DNA of 51,229 bases from an uncultured Pelagibacteraceae bacterium (GTDB lineage: Bacteria > Pseudomonadota > Alphaproteobacteria > Pelagibacterales > Pelagibacteraceae): NCBI GenBank assembly GCA_902536085.1, contig CACAWF010000006.1, positions 1 through 51,229 on the forward strand. Reading direction: 5' to 3'. Shown piece by piece: positions 36,249-44,299 of the stretch; the first letter of the stretch is position 1, and every line of letters starts with the position of its first letter. The notes beneath the pieces were generated by a model. It searched no databases and was not told where the DNA came from. It saw only the letters and a list, made by a program, of their open reading frames with translations. The translations under genes and the position numbers were made by a program.

Positions 36249-37694
36249 TTAAGCTGCTTCTGAAGATTTGTTTTTAATTATTTTAGTTTTCAAATATTTC
36301 TCAATTTGAATTGCTGCATCTCTACCGTCTCTTATAGCCCAGACAACTAATGAAGCTCCTCTGACTATATCGCCAGCAGCGAAGACCCCGTTTAAATTAG
36401 TTTGCATTGTTTTAAGGTTTATTTTTATTGTACCCCACTGAGAAATAGCTAGTTCTTTCGCTTTAAAAAGACTAGGAAGGTCCTCAGGGTCAAATCCGAG
36501 AGATTTAATTACTAGATCAGCCTTTATTTTATATTCTGATCCTTTTTCAATTTCTGGTCTTCTACGCCCAGATGAGTCAGGATCTCCAAGTTTCATTTTA
36601 TTAACTTCGACTGCTTCGACATTTGCTTTACCAAGAAATTTTTTTGGGCTCGTTAACCACACAAATTCTACTCCTTCTTCAATTGCATTACCCACTTCCC
36701 TAGCTGAACCTGGCATATTTTCTCTATCTCTTCTATATAAACATTTTACTGATTTTGCTTTTTGTCTAACAGATGTTCTCACGCAATCCATAGCGGTATC
36801 ACCTCCGCCTATTACTACCACATCTTTACCTTCAGCATTAAGAGTTCCGTTGTCAAATAATTCAACTTTGTCACCTAATCCCTTTCTGTTAGAAGCTGTT
36901 AAAAATTCCATTGCTGGAAAAATATTCTTCAACTCATGTCCTGGTATGTCAATTTCTCTTGCTTTATAAACACCTGTCGCAATTAAGATAGCGTCATGTT
37001 TATCTTTTAGCTCATAAAGAGACTTGTCTTTTCCTACTTCAAAATTTTGGATAAATTTTATACCGCTGTCTTTTAAAAGTTTTGTTCTTCTTTCAACTAC
37101 AAATTTCTCAAGTTTAAAATTAGGTATACCATAAATAAGAAGCCCGCCCGGTCTATCATATCTATCGTAAATGGTGACCTGATAACCAGTTTTTCTTAAT
37201 TCTTCTGCACAAGCAAGTCCAGCTGGACCTGCTCCAATAATTCCCACTGATTGTTTTAATTCTTTTTTTACAGATATTGGTTTGACCCAACCTTTTTCCC
37301 AAGCTGTATCGTTAATATATTTTTCTATTGAGCCGATTGTAACTGTACCGTGTCCAGACTGTTCAATTACGCAATTACCTTCGCAAAGTCTATCCTGTGG
37401 GCATATTCTTCCACAAACCTCGGGCATATTATTTGTGCTTTGTGATATCTCATACGCTTCCTTTAACCTGCCCTCAGCTGTAAGTTTCAACCAATCAGGT
37501 ATATTATTACTTAACGGACAGTGTATCTGACAGAAAGGCACTCCACATTGAGAACACCTGCTGGATTGTTGACCTGCTTTATCCTTTATAAATTCATTAT
37601 AAATTTCGTTAAAGTCTCTCTTTCTAGAAGAGGTGCTTCTTTTGACAGGGGTCTCCTGTTTAAGATCTACGAATTGCAACATCTTTTTTTTCAT
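36249..37694 (-). CDS. gltD: Glutamate synthase, small subunit
   Basis: Supplies electrons from NADPH to GltB through FAD and Fe-S clusters. 481 residues. Cluster cysteines: Cys47, 50, 55 and 59 (CSQCGVPFCQIHC) and Cys94, 98, 104 and 108 (CGRICPQDRLCEGNC). FAD motif GIIGAGPAGLACAEEL, then NADPH motif VVIGGGDTAMDC, and the C-terminal GVFAAGDIVRGASLVVWA. Start ATG 37694; an in-frame ATG at 37682 would also be possible. Upstream lies a good sigma70-like promoter and a TGCA-N9-TGCA palindrome. Confidence 0.97.
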   Translation of the reverse strand: MKKKMLQFVDLKQETPVKRSTSSRKRDFNEIYNEFIKDKAGQQSSRCSQCGVPFCQIHCPLSNNIPDWLKLTAEGRLKEAYEISQSTNNMPEVCGRICPQDRLCEGNCVIEQSGHGTVTIGSIEKYINDTAWEKGWVKPISVKKELKQSVGIIGAGPAGLACAEELRKTGYQVTIYDRYDRPGGLLIYGIPNFKLEKFVVERRTKLLKDSGIKFIQNFEVGKDKSLYELKDKHDAILIATGVYKAREIDIPGHELKNIFPAMEFLTASNRKGLGDKVELFDNGTLNAEGKDVVVIGGGDTAMDCVRTSVRQKAKSVKCLYRRDRENMPGSAREVGNAIEEGVEFVWLTSPKKFLGKANVEAVEVNKMKLGDPDSSGRRRPEIEKGSEYKIKADLVIKSLGFDPEDLPSLFKAKELAISQWGTIKINLKTMQTNLNGVFAAGDIVRGASLVVWAIRDGRDAAIQIEKYLKTKIIKNKSSEAA

Positions 37695-37718
37695 AAGTGA
37701 GCCAAAATAGTTAAAAAA

Positions 37719-37747
37719 ATAGTAGAATTACAGAAAATAAAGGTCAA
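37719..37747 (-). promoter_or_regulatory. Sigma70-like promoter of gltDB
   Basis: Minus strand TTGACC (37747-37742), 17-base spacer, TACTAT (37724-37719). This matches five of six -35 and four of six -10 consensus positions at ideal spacing, and predicts a start about 18 bases before the gltD ATG. It is the best-formed promoter I see in the window. Confidence 0.6.
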
Positions 37748-37795
37748 TGAATATTACCTATATTTTATAAAACCTTGATTTTAAAAGCTAATTTA

Positions 37796-37812
37796 TGCAT
37801 AGCTGATATGCA
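37796..37812. promoter_or_regulatory. TGCA-N9-TGCA palindrome upstream of gltDB (NtrC/NtrX-like candidate operator)
   Basis: Perfect inverted repeat: TGCATA and TATGCA around a 5-base centre GCTGA, 17 bp in all, extended by A and T to seven-base arms. The arrangement of TGCA half-sites at this spacing resembles the NtrC-family site TGCACY-N5-RGTGCA. It is about 50 bp upstream of the -35 box of gltD and also upstream of uppP. The match lies in half-site spacing, not the full consensus. Confidence 0.4.
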
Positions 37813-37860
37813 TTAGAAAAAGTCATCAAAAAAACATCCTTCACATTTAATTCTCAATTG

Positions 37861-38619
37861 ATGATTGAAGTATTGATTCTCTCTTTAATACAAGGCGTAA
37901 CAGAGTTTATACCGATTAGTTCGTCTTCACATTTAATACTGATTTCTGAGTTTATTAGATTTGATAATCAAAGTTTATCTATTGATGTAAGCTTACACAT
38001 CGGTTCTTTTTTAGCGATTGTCTTTTATTTCAAGAATGAAATAGCTAACTTTTTTTTAAATAAAGAACTTTTTTTTAAGATTTTTATTTCATCAACTCCT
38101 GTTTTATTGTTTGGATTTTTACTTGTGCAAACTAATATAATTGATGAAATCAGAAATATTAAAATAATTGCATGGACTACATTAATTTTTGGGATAATTT
38201 TACACTTTAGTGACAAGTTTAAATTGAAAAAAAATTTAGAGAGTGATTTCACATTGAAGTCTGCCTTATTTATTGGTTTTTTTCAAATTTTATCTTTAAT
38301 ACCTGGAGTTAGCAGATCTGGAATTACTATCACTGCAGCAAGAATTTTAAATTTTAAAAGAGTTGATGCAGCTAAAATTTCTTTTTTATTATCAATACCA
38401 ACACTTGCTGGTGTTTCAATATATGGTTTAAAAAATATAATCTCATCTCCAGATATTAATTTTTCCATTTTAAATTTTATCTCAGTTTTATTTTCATTTT
38501 TTTTTTCTTTAATAACAATAAAGTTTTTTTTAAAATTTCTTAAAAAATTTAGTCTACAGATTTTTGTTATTTATAGGATTATTCTTGGTCTAGGTTTGCT
38601 AATTTTTGCTTATTTATAA
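37861..38619 (+). CDS. uppP: Undecaprenyl-diphosphatase UppP (BacA)
   Basis: Recycles undecaprenyl pyrophosphate to the carrier lipid for peptidoglycan and surface glycans. Integral membrane protein of 252 residues with about eight hydrophobic segments. Catalytic motif 1 is GVTEFIPISSSSHL (about 12-25), motif 2 is GVSRSGITITAAR with the essential Arg-Ser. ATG 37861 is preferred to an in-frame TTG one codon upstream. It neighbours glycan genes and overlaps by 6 bp the end of a 28-aa ORF on the other strand. Confidence 0.95.
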   Translation: MIEVLILSLIQGVTEFIPISSSSHLILISEFIRFDNQSLSIDVSLHIGSFLAIVFYFKNEIANFFLNKELFFKIFISSTPVLLFGFLLVQTNIIDEIRNIKIIAWTTLIFGIILHFSDKFKLKKNLESDFTLKSALFIGFFQILSLIPGVSRSGITITAARILNFKRVDAAKISFLLSIPTLAGVSIYGLKNIISSPDINFSILNFISVLFSFFFSLITIKFFLKFLKKFSLQIFVIYRIILGLGLLIFAYL

Positions 38620-38700
38620 AATAATTGTTAAAAAAATCAAAAAAATAAGGATAATTATAAAAAATATAATTACTGACTTTTGTAAAGATAAATTTTTCAT
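38614..38700 (-). CDS. Tiny hydrophobic membrane peptide, 28 aa
   Basis: ATG at 38700 and TAA at 38614-38616. It starts MKNLSLQKS and then is an unbroken run of Ile, Phe and Leu to the end (about residues 10-28, containing IIFFIIILIFLIFL). The start overlaps the stop of the GT2 gene as ATGA, the mark of translational coupling. The tail overlaps uppP by 6 bp. It is probably a single membrane helix that anchors or regulates the glycosyltransferase. It could still be a chance ORF in very AT-rich DNA; hydrophobic codons are AT-rich. I know no family. Confidence 0.5.
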   Translation of the reverse strand: MKNLSLQKSVIIFFIIILIFLIFLTIIL

Positions 38701-39410
38701 TTCTTTATATTTAATAAAATTTTCTCAATAAAACAATATATTAGTGTGAATAAATATTTTGAGCCTAGCTCTTTAATTTTAAATTTTGACTTTCCCTTTT
38801 TTCTTCCTATCCAATTTATTGGAATTACTTTATATAAATATTTTCTGGATATAATTTTTAAAGGCATCTCAAGAAAGATATTAAAACTCTCAGAGACCAA
38901 AGGTAAGATCTCAATCAAAACTTGCCTTTTGTATATTTTAAAAGCATTTGTGTAATCATTATAACTATTTAAAAATATTATACTTACGAAAAAGTTAAAT
39001 ATTCTATTTAAAATAAGTTTTTGCAATGGGTAGTCTGATACTCTTGAAGATTTCATAAATCTTGATCCTAATACTGCATCTAAGTTCTCAGACTTTATAA
39101 GATGATAGTATTTCTTAAGATCTTCAATATCATCAGATTGATCGGCCATCATAATAACTAAAAATTCTCCAGTTGAATGGTTTATTCCAAAATTTATTGC
39201 GCCACCTAATCCTTTTTTTGTGTTATTTAATATTTTGAATTTTTGATTTTTTTGCCCTAAGAGTTTTGCTTTTTGTAAAGTGTCATCATCACTAAAATCG
39301 TTGATAATAATAACCTCAAAATCAATACCATCAAGATTTTTATCAAAATAATTAAATAAATCAGCTAAACTATTAGACTCGTTTCTAACTGGTATTAAAA
39401 TTGAAAGCAT
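38697..39410 (-). CDS. Glycosyltransferase family 2 protein
   Basis: 237 residues, GT-A fold. SILIPVRNESNSLADLF opens the protein, VIIINDFSDDDT (about 33-44) is the nucleotide-binding region, and MMADQSDD (about 91-98) is the DXD-like segment. It resembles dolichyl- or polyprenyl-phosphate sugar synthases. No membrane tail of its own beyond a weak C-terminal hydrophobic stretch. The gene is followed by the overlapping 28-aa membrane peptide, which may supply the anchor. It diverges from the first epimerase gene by 43 bp. Confidence 0.88.
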   Translation of the reverse strand: MLSILIPVRNESNSLADLFNYFDKNLDGIDFEVIIINDFSDDDTLQKAKLLGQKNQKFKILNNTKKGLGGAINFGINHSTGEFLVIMMADQSDDIEDLKKYYHLIKSENLDAVLGSRFMKSSRVSDYPLQKLILNRIFNFFVSIIFLNSYNDYTNAFKIYKRQVLIEILPLVSESFNIFLEMPLKIISRKYLYKVIPINWIGRKKGKSKFKIKELGSKYLFTLIYCFIEKILLNIKK

Positions 39411-39453
39411 AAGTTTGTTTATTTTTTATTATTTGTAAGATATTTATTTTACA

Positions 39454-40482
39454 ATGAAAATACTAATTACAGGTGGTTGTGGTTTTGTTGGTTCAAATAT
39501 TAGCGTTTATTTAAAAAAAAATTTAAAAAATGCTCAAATTTCTAGTTTGGATAATTTTTCTAGGCATGGGTCTAAAATTAACTTTAAGAGATTAAAAAAA
39601 AATAACATAAAAAACTTTCATATAAATATTGAAAGATTCAGTAAAATTAAAGTCTTGCCAAAATTTGACCTTATTATTGATTGTTGCGCTGAACCTGCAA
39701 TAGAGGCTTCAAGAAAAGATCCAGATAGAGTTTTTCAGACAAACCTTGTCGGAACTTTTAATATCTTAAAGAAATGTTTAAAAGATAATGCAAATATAAT
39801 TTTTTTATCATCTAGTAGAGTTTATTCTATTTATAAATTAAGAAAATTAGTAAATAATTTGAATTTGTCGAAACCTCTAAAAATCCGTAAACCAATAAAT
39901 GAAAACTTTGAGACTTCTGAACCTAGTTCGCTTTATGGATTTACTAAACTTGCTTCAGAAAAATTAATTAAAGAAATGTTTTTTAATACAAATTTAAAGT
40001 ACATTATTGATAGATTCGGTGTTATAGCTGGACCATGGCAATTCGGGAAACAAGACCAAGGATTTGTATCCTTATGGTTAGCAAAACATTTTTTTAAACA
40101 AAACCTTTCATATATTGGTTTTGGAGGGAATGGTAATCAAATAAGAGACGTAATTCATATTAACGATGTATGTGAAATCGTTTTAATGCAAATTAAAAGG
40201 TTAAATAAAATTTATAATGATACTTTTGTTATAGGAGGAGGAAAAAAAAATTCTTTGTCTTTGAAAGAGCTTACATCAAAATGTGAAAAAATAACTAAAA
40301 ATAAAATTAATTTTGCAAAAATTTCTGCAACATCAATTTACGATATACCTTATTTTGTATCTAATAATTCAAAGATTAAAAAAAGATACAATTGGCAGCC
40401 ATCAAAAAATATAGATGCTATTTTATTTGATATTCACAAATGGCTTATAAATAATAAAAGGTTGAAGAAATTTTTCAGATGA
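39454..40482 (+). CDS. NAD-dependent epimerase/dehydratase (extended SDR)
   Basis: 342 residues. The NAD motif GGCGFVGSN is at residues 7-15, the SSSRVY catalytic serine region and the YGFTK (YxxxK) motif are present. Resembles sugar-nucleotide epimerases of the CDP-paratose/UDP-glucose group. Its stop overlaps the second epimerase start by 4 bp (ATGA), so the two act together on surface sugar synthesis. The exact substrate cannot be assigned. Confidence 0.86.
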   Translation: MKILITGGCGFVGSNISVYLKKNLKNAQISSLDNFSRHGSKINFKRLKKNNIKNFHINIERFSKIKVLPKFDLIIDCCAEPAIEASRKDPDRVFQTNLVGTFNILKKCLKDNANIIFLSSSRVYSIYKLRKLVNNLNLSKPLKIRKPINENFETSEPSSLYGFTKLASEKLIKEMFFNTNLKYIIDRFGVIAGPWQFGKQDQGFVSLWLAKHFFKQNLSYIGFGGNGNQIRDVIHINDVCEIVLMQIKRLNKIYNDTFVIGGGKKNSLSLKELTSKCEKITKNKINFAKISATSIYDIPYFVSNNSKIKKRYNWQPSKNIDAILFDIHKWLINNKRLKKFFR

Positions 40483-41531
40483 AATTAGCTCTCATAACAG
40501 GTTCTTGTGGATTAGTAGGGTCTGAGTCGGCTATTTTTTTCTCAAAAAAAAATTTTAAAATATTAGGGATTGATAATAATTCAAGAAAATCTTTTTTTGG
40601 AAAAGATGGCGATATCACCTGGGTAAAGAATAAACTCAAAAAAGATCTTAAAGATTATGACCATTATAATACTGATATAAGAAATTTTAAATCTCTGAAA
40701 AAAATTTTTCAAAAATATAAAAATAATATTAAAATTATCATTCATGCCGCTGCCCAACCTTCCCACGATTGGGCCAGGAATAAACCTTTTATAGACTTTG
40801 ATATTAATGCAAAAGGGACACTCAATCTTTTAGAATTAACAAAATTATATTGTCCCAGAACTCCCTTTATTTTTATGTCTACTAATAAAGTTTATGGTGA
40901 TAATCCTAATTATTTACCATTAATAGAAAAAAAAACCCGATGGGAAATAAATCCAAATCATAAATTTAAGGATGGGATTAATGAAACAATGTCTATCGAT
41001 AGTTGCACTCATAGTTTCTTTGGTGCTTCTAAATCCTATGCAGATCTTATTGTCCAAGAGTTTGGAAGAAACATAGGTCTCAAAACAGCATGTTTTCGAG
41101 CTGGATGTATTACTGGCCCTAACCACTCAGGAGCAAAGCTTCATGGATTTTTATCTTACCTTGTAAAATCGTCTTTAAAAAATAAAACATATAATCTTAT
41201 TGGATATAAAGGCAAACAGGTCAGGGACAATATTCATAGTGAAGATTTAGTGAAATGTTTTTGGGAATTTTATAAAAGACCAGGATCTGGAAAAATTTAT
41301 AATACAGGTGGTGGTAGGTTTTCTAATTGTTCAATAATTGAAGCTTTAAATATAGTTGAAAAAATTACAAAAATTAAGATTAAAAGAAAAATTTTAAAAC
41401 AAAATAGAATAGGTGATCATATTTGGTACATAACTAGTATGAAAAGATTTAAAAAGGACTATCCTAAATGGAAACAAAAGTACTCAACCTTTAAAATAAT
41501 AAAGCAATTAATTAAACAATTTTCTTTTTAA
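40479..41531 (+). CDS. NAD-dependent epimerase/dehydratase, FGASK subfamily
   Basis: 350 residues. The NAD motif is GSCGLVGSES (about 8-17), MSTNKVYGD the serine/threonine region, and the site where extended SDRs have YxxxK reads FFGASK: Tyr is replaced by Phe. The following RAGCITGPNHSGAKLHGFL and YKGKQVRDNIHSEDLV segments are distinct and look conserved. I recall relatives with the same FGASK in polysaccharide clusters, so the change seems to be a subfamily trait. The 3' end overlaps the convergent membrane glycosyltransferase by 24 bp. Confidence 0.84.
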   Translation: MKLALITGSCGLVGSESAIFFSKKNFKILGIDNNSRKSFFGKDGDITWVKNKLKKDLKDYDHYNTDIRNFKSLKKIFQKYKNNIKIIIHAAAQPSHDWARNKPFIDFDINAKGTLNLLELTKLYCPRTPFIFMSTNKVYGDNPNYLPLIEKKTRWEINPNHKFKDGINETMSIDSCTHSFFGASKSYADLIVQEFGRNIGLKTACFRAGCITGPNHSGAKLHGFLSYLVKSSLKNKTYNLIGYKGKQVRDNIHSEDLVKCFWEFYKRPGSGKIYNTGGGRFSNCSIIEALNIVEKITKIKIKRKILKQNRIGDHIWYITSMKRFKKDYPKWKQKYSTFKIIKQLIKQFSF

Positions 41532-42749
41532 ATATCTAAAAAATTCTAAAGATAATAATAACTGCACTGGTAAAAAAATTAAACTATACCTAGGCAAAAT
41601 GAAAAATATAGAAAATAGTAGGATGTTTAAAAAATAGTAAATTGATAAGTACTGAAAAAAACCTTTTTTGTTAATTACCATTATGCCACCTATTAAACTC
41701 GAAATAGAAAGAAAAATTTTTGGTATAATATGAAATATATTATAATAATCTGGATATGTTGATTTCATATCGATAAATAAAAAAGAAAAAATTTTCAGAA
41801 AGTAGAGTTTTACATAAGCAACTGGATCCTGTAAAATATATTCAATAGCTTTATCTTTATAAAAATTATCAAGTTTAATTTCATATCTTTTATCTGTTTT
41901 AATTTTAAGTTCTTGTTTATCAAATTCTTTGTTTATAAAGTCTGCATTTCCCTCAATAATTTTCGATGGGTTATTACCTTTCAATAAATTGTATCCAAAA
42001 GATTTAGTTAGAACAAGAGTATCAAATTGTTGATAATTTCTATTTAGATAAGGGGAAATAACGAGAATTGTTATAAACAAAGATAAAAAAAGCTTTGTTA
42101 AGTTTTTTTTAAAAAATACAAAAAAATAAAAAACTGTGAAAAAATAAAAAATTAAAAATTCTCCCCTTATTAAAATTAATAAACCAGATATTATTGAAAA
42201 AAAAAAGAGGTATTTTATTTCCTGTTTTCGACTGTAAGTGATTAAAAAAAAGAAAAATAAAATTGTTAAAAATAATTGCAAAGTTACGGAAGAAATCTGT
42301 AACGAGGCATAAATATTTATCGGAAACAAAGCAAATATTGCTGTTAGAAATAATGCGCTTACTTCATCTTGACCAAAATTTTTTAGAATTTTATGAAAAA
42401 TATATATTGAAACAGTGCTTAAAATAATTTGAGAGAAAATTACTAAATACACGATGTTTAAAAAATTATTAGTTAAAATCTTTAATAAGTAAATATAATA
42501 AAAGTAAAGAGGGGGCATAAAAACTGTTGGAAGGACAATTTCACCAGCCTCTGCAAACTTTGGTGTTGCGCTAAATTCATTATTAACTACGTTGAAACCA
42601 AAAGTACCAGAAATTTCAAAATTATGAAGAATTATACCCCACTCATTATCCAAAAAACTGTCGCTAAAGATAAAGGCAAAAATAATCTTGATTAAAAGAC
42701 TTAAAAATATCAAATTGTTAATAGTTAATGCTTTTTTTCTTTTAATCAT
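41508..42749 (-). CDS. Membrane glycosyltransferase, PMT/ArnT-like (GT-C), 413 aa
   Basis: Polytopic protein with about ten hydrophobic segments. The first large loop has DNEWGIILHN (about 34-43), an acidic motif in the position GT-C enzymes use. The middle has typical short charged loops and KGNNPSKIIEG. Shorter than the 656-aa enzyme at 17548, with no large soluble tail. Probably transfers a lipid-linked sugar outside the inner membrane. Begins 4 bp after the 3' end of tRNA-Arg on the same strand. Substrate unknown. Confidence 0.75.
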   Translation of the reverse strand: MIKRKKALTINNLIFLSLLIKIIFAFIFSDSFLDNEWGIILHNFEISGTFGFNVVNNEFSATPKFAEAGEIVLPTVFMPPLYFYYIYLLKILTNNFLNIVYLVIFSQIILSTVSIYIFHKILKNFGQDEVSALFLTAIFALFPINIYASLQISSVTLQLFLTILFFFFLITYSRKQEIKYLFFFSIISGLLILIRGEFLIFYFFTVFYFFVFFKKNLTKLFLSLFITILVISPYLNRNYQQFDTLVLTKSFGYNLLKGNNPSKIIEGNADFINKEFDKQELKIKTDKRYEIKLDNFYKDKAIEYILQDPVAYVKLYFLKIFSFLFIDMKSTYPDYYNIFHIIPKIFLSISSLIGGIMVINKKGFFQYLSIYYFLNILLFSIFFILPRYSLIFLPVQLLLSLEFFRYLKRKLFN

Positions 42750-42753
42750 GATA

Positions 42754-42830
42754 TGGCGCGCCTGCTAGGATTTGAACCCAGAGCCTCCTGGTCCGTAGCC
42801 AAGCGCTCTATCCAGTTGAGCTACAGGCGC
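42754..42830 (-). tRNA. tRNA-Arg (ACG)
   Basis: Minus-strand tRNA of 77 bases with encoded CCA (complement of 42754-42756). The acceptor stem GCGCCTG/CAGGCGC pairs perfectly. D arm TAGCTCAACTGGATAGAGC, anticodon loop CTACGGA with anticodon ACG, T arm TGGG-TTCAAAT-CCTA. A34 is normally edited to inosine by TadA to read CGN codons. Confidence 0.97.
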
Positions 42831-42944
42831 TGATAAAATTTTAATAATTTTTCTCATATAAAATATAATTCGAAATTTTTACAAAAAATACTGTTTTTTT
42901 AAACGAAATTATTAATGTATAAATAAACTTCTTTATTCTTAAAA

Positions 42945-44282
42945 ATGAGTTTAATTTCAATTATTGACAATAAAAAAAGAGCGTTTCTAAGCATATTGAT
43001 AGCTTTAATGCCGTTTAGTTTTATGGCTGGAAACATGATCTTAAGTTTAAATACAATTTTTCTAATTTTGATGCCAATTTTATTTTTTAGAAAGGATGTA
43101 TTCAGAATAAACTTTTTCATTTTAGATAAAATATTAATCACTTTTTTTATTTTAATTTTGATAACTGGTGCGATTAATAATTTCCATCTCTATCCTATTT
43201 ATAAAACTTGGGGCACTTCCATTGAAATATCTCTAGATGAATATTTTCTTACAATAATCAAATCTATTTTATTTCTGAAATATTTATTGTTATATATTGT
43301 TATAAGATTTTTAATTGAAAAAGATATTATCAATCTAAAATTCTTTTTTATTTGTAGTGCTATTGCATCTTTATTTGTATGTTTTGATATTTTTTTTCAA
43401 TTTTTTTATGGGAAAGATATTTTTGGATACGCTGCCACTGGGAGAAAATTATCTGGTCCATTTGGTGATGAATTAATTGCCGGAGGTTTTGTGCAAAGAT
43501 TTTCATTATTTGCTTTTTTTATAATTCCTCTATTTTATAATAGTCATAACAAGTACTTAAAATTTATTATCCCTTTTTTATTTATAATTTTTTTTACAGG
43601 GATCATACTTTCAGGAAATAGAATGCCTCTATTGCTTTTTGTTTTTGGCATTTGTTTAATTGTTTTATTTCAAAGACAAACAAGAAAATTTTTTCTTCCT
43701 TTTATAATTATTTTTTCGTTAATATTTTTTTTAATTTTTAACTTTAATAAATTTGTTAAAGATAATTTCTTAAGTTTTTATGGCCAAACGTCAGAGATGA
43801 TTAAAATTGTGACAGAAAAAGATTTTAAAAATGAAAATGCTCCGCAGTACTTTAAAGAATTTTCTACTTTTTATGATACTTGGCTAATTAACAAATATAT
43901 TGGTGGAGGGATCAAAAACTTTAGATATTATTGTCACAAAAGAGAGAACATAAATACAAATCAAAAATTTATTTGCAATATGCACCCTCATAATTATTAT
44001 TTAGAAATTTTAACAGAAACAGGAATTATTGGTTTTATATTGGTGTTGTTAATTTTTACGATCACATTATATAATTCATTTCTTAAAAAATATTTTTTAG
44101 ATACCCCTTTGAAATATAATAATATAATTATACCTTTTATTTTTTTATTCATTGTTGAGATATTTCCACTAAAAAGTACTGGTAGTTTTTTTACTACCGG
44201 TAATGCAACATATTTATTTTTAATTATGGCCATTTTAGTAGGGTTATCGGGAAAAGAAAATTTAATTGAAAAGAAAGATTAA
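42945..44282 (+). CDS. O-antigen ligase/polymerase-like membrane protein
   Basis: 445 residues with about 11 hydrophobic segments, typical of the Wzy/WaaL superfamily. It includes the large periplasmic loop (about 270-350) with a Wzy_C-like end: IGGGIKNFRYYC then CNMHPHNYYLEILTETG (conserved HPHN with Tyr and Glu). These histidine-containing loops are characteristic of O-antigen ligases. It joins polysaccharide to lipid A-core or polymerises repeats; which is not decidable here. 17 bp before the thiolase, possibly co-transcribed. Confidence 0.85.
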   Translation: MSLISIIDNKKRAFLSILIALMPFSFMAGNMILSLNTIFLILMPILFFRKDVFRINFFILDKILITFFILILITGAINNFHLYPIYKTWGTSIEISLDEYFLTIIKSILFLKYLLLYIVIRFLIEKDIINLKFFFICSAIASLFVCFDIFFQFFYGKDIFGYAATGRKLSGPFGDELIAGGFVQRFSLFAFFIIPLFYNSHNKYLKFIIPFLFIIFFTGIILSGNRMPLLLFVFGICLIVLFQRQTRKFFLPFIIIFSLIFFLIFNFNKFVKDNFLSFYGQTSEMIKIVTEKDFKNENAPQYFKEFSTFYDTWLINKYIGGGIKNFRYYCHKRENINTNQKFICNMHPHNYYLEILTETGIIGFILVLLIFTITLYNSFLKKYFLDTPLKYNNIIIPFIFLFIVEIFPLKSTGSFFTTGNATYLFLIMAILVGLSGKENLIEKKD

Positions 44283-44299
44283 TTATATAAATTCTGGTT

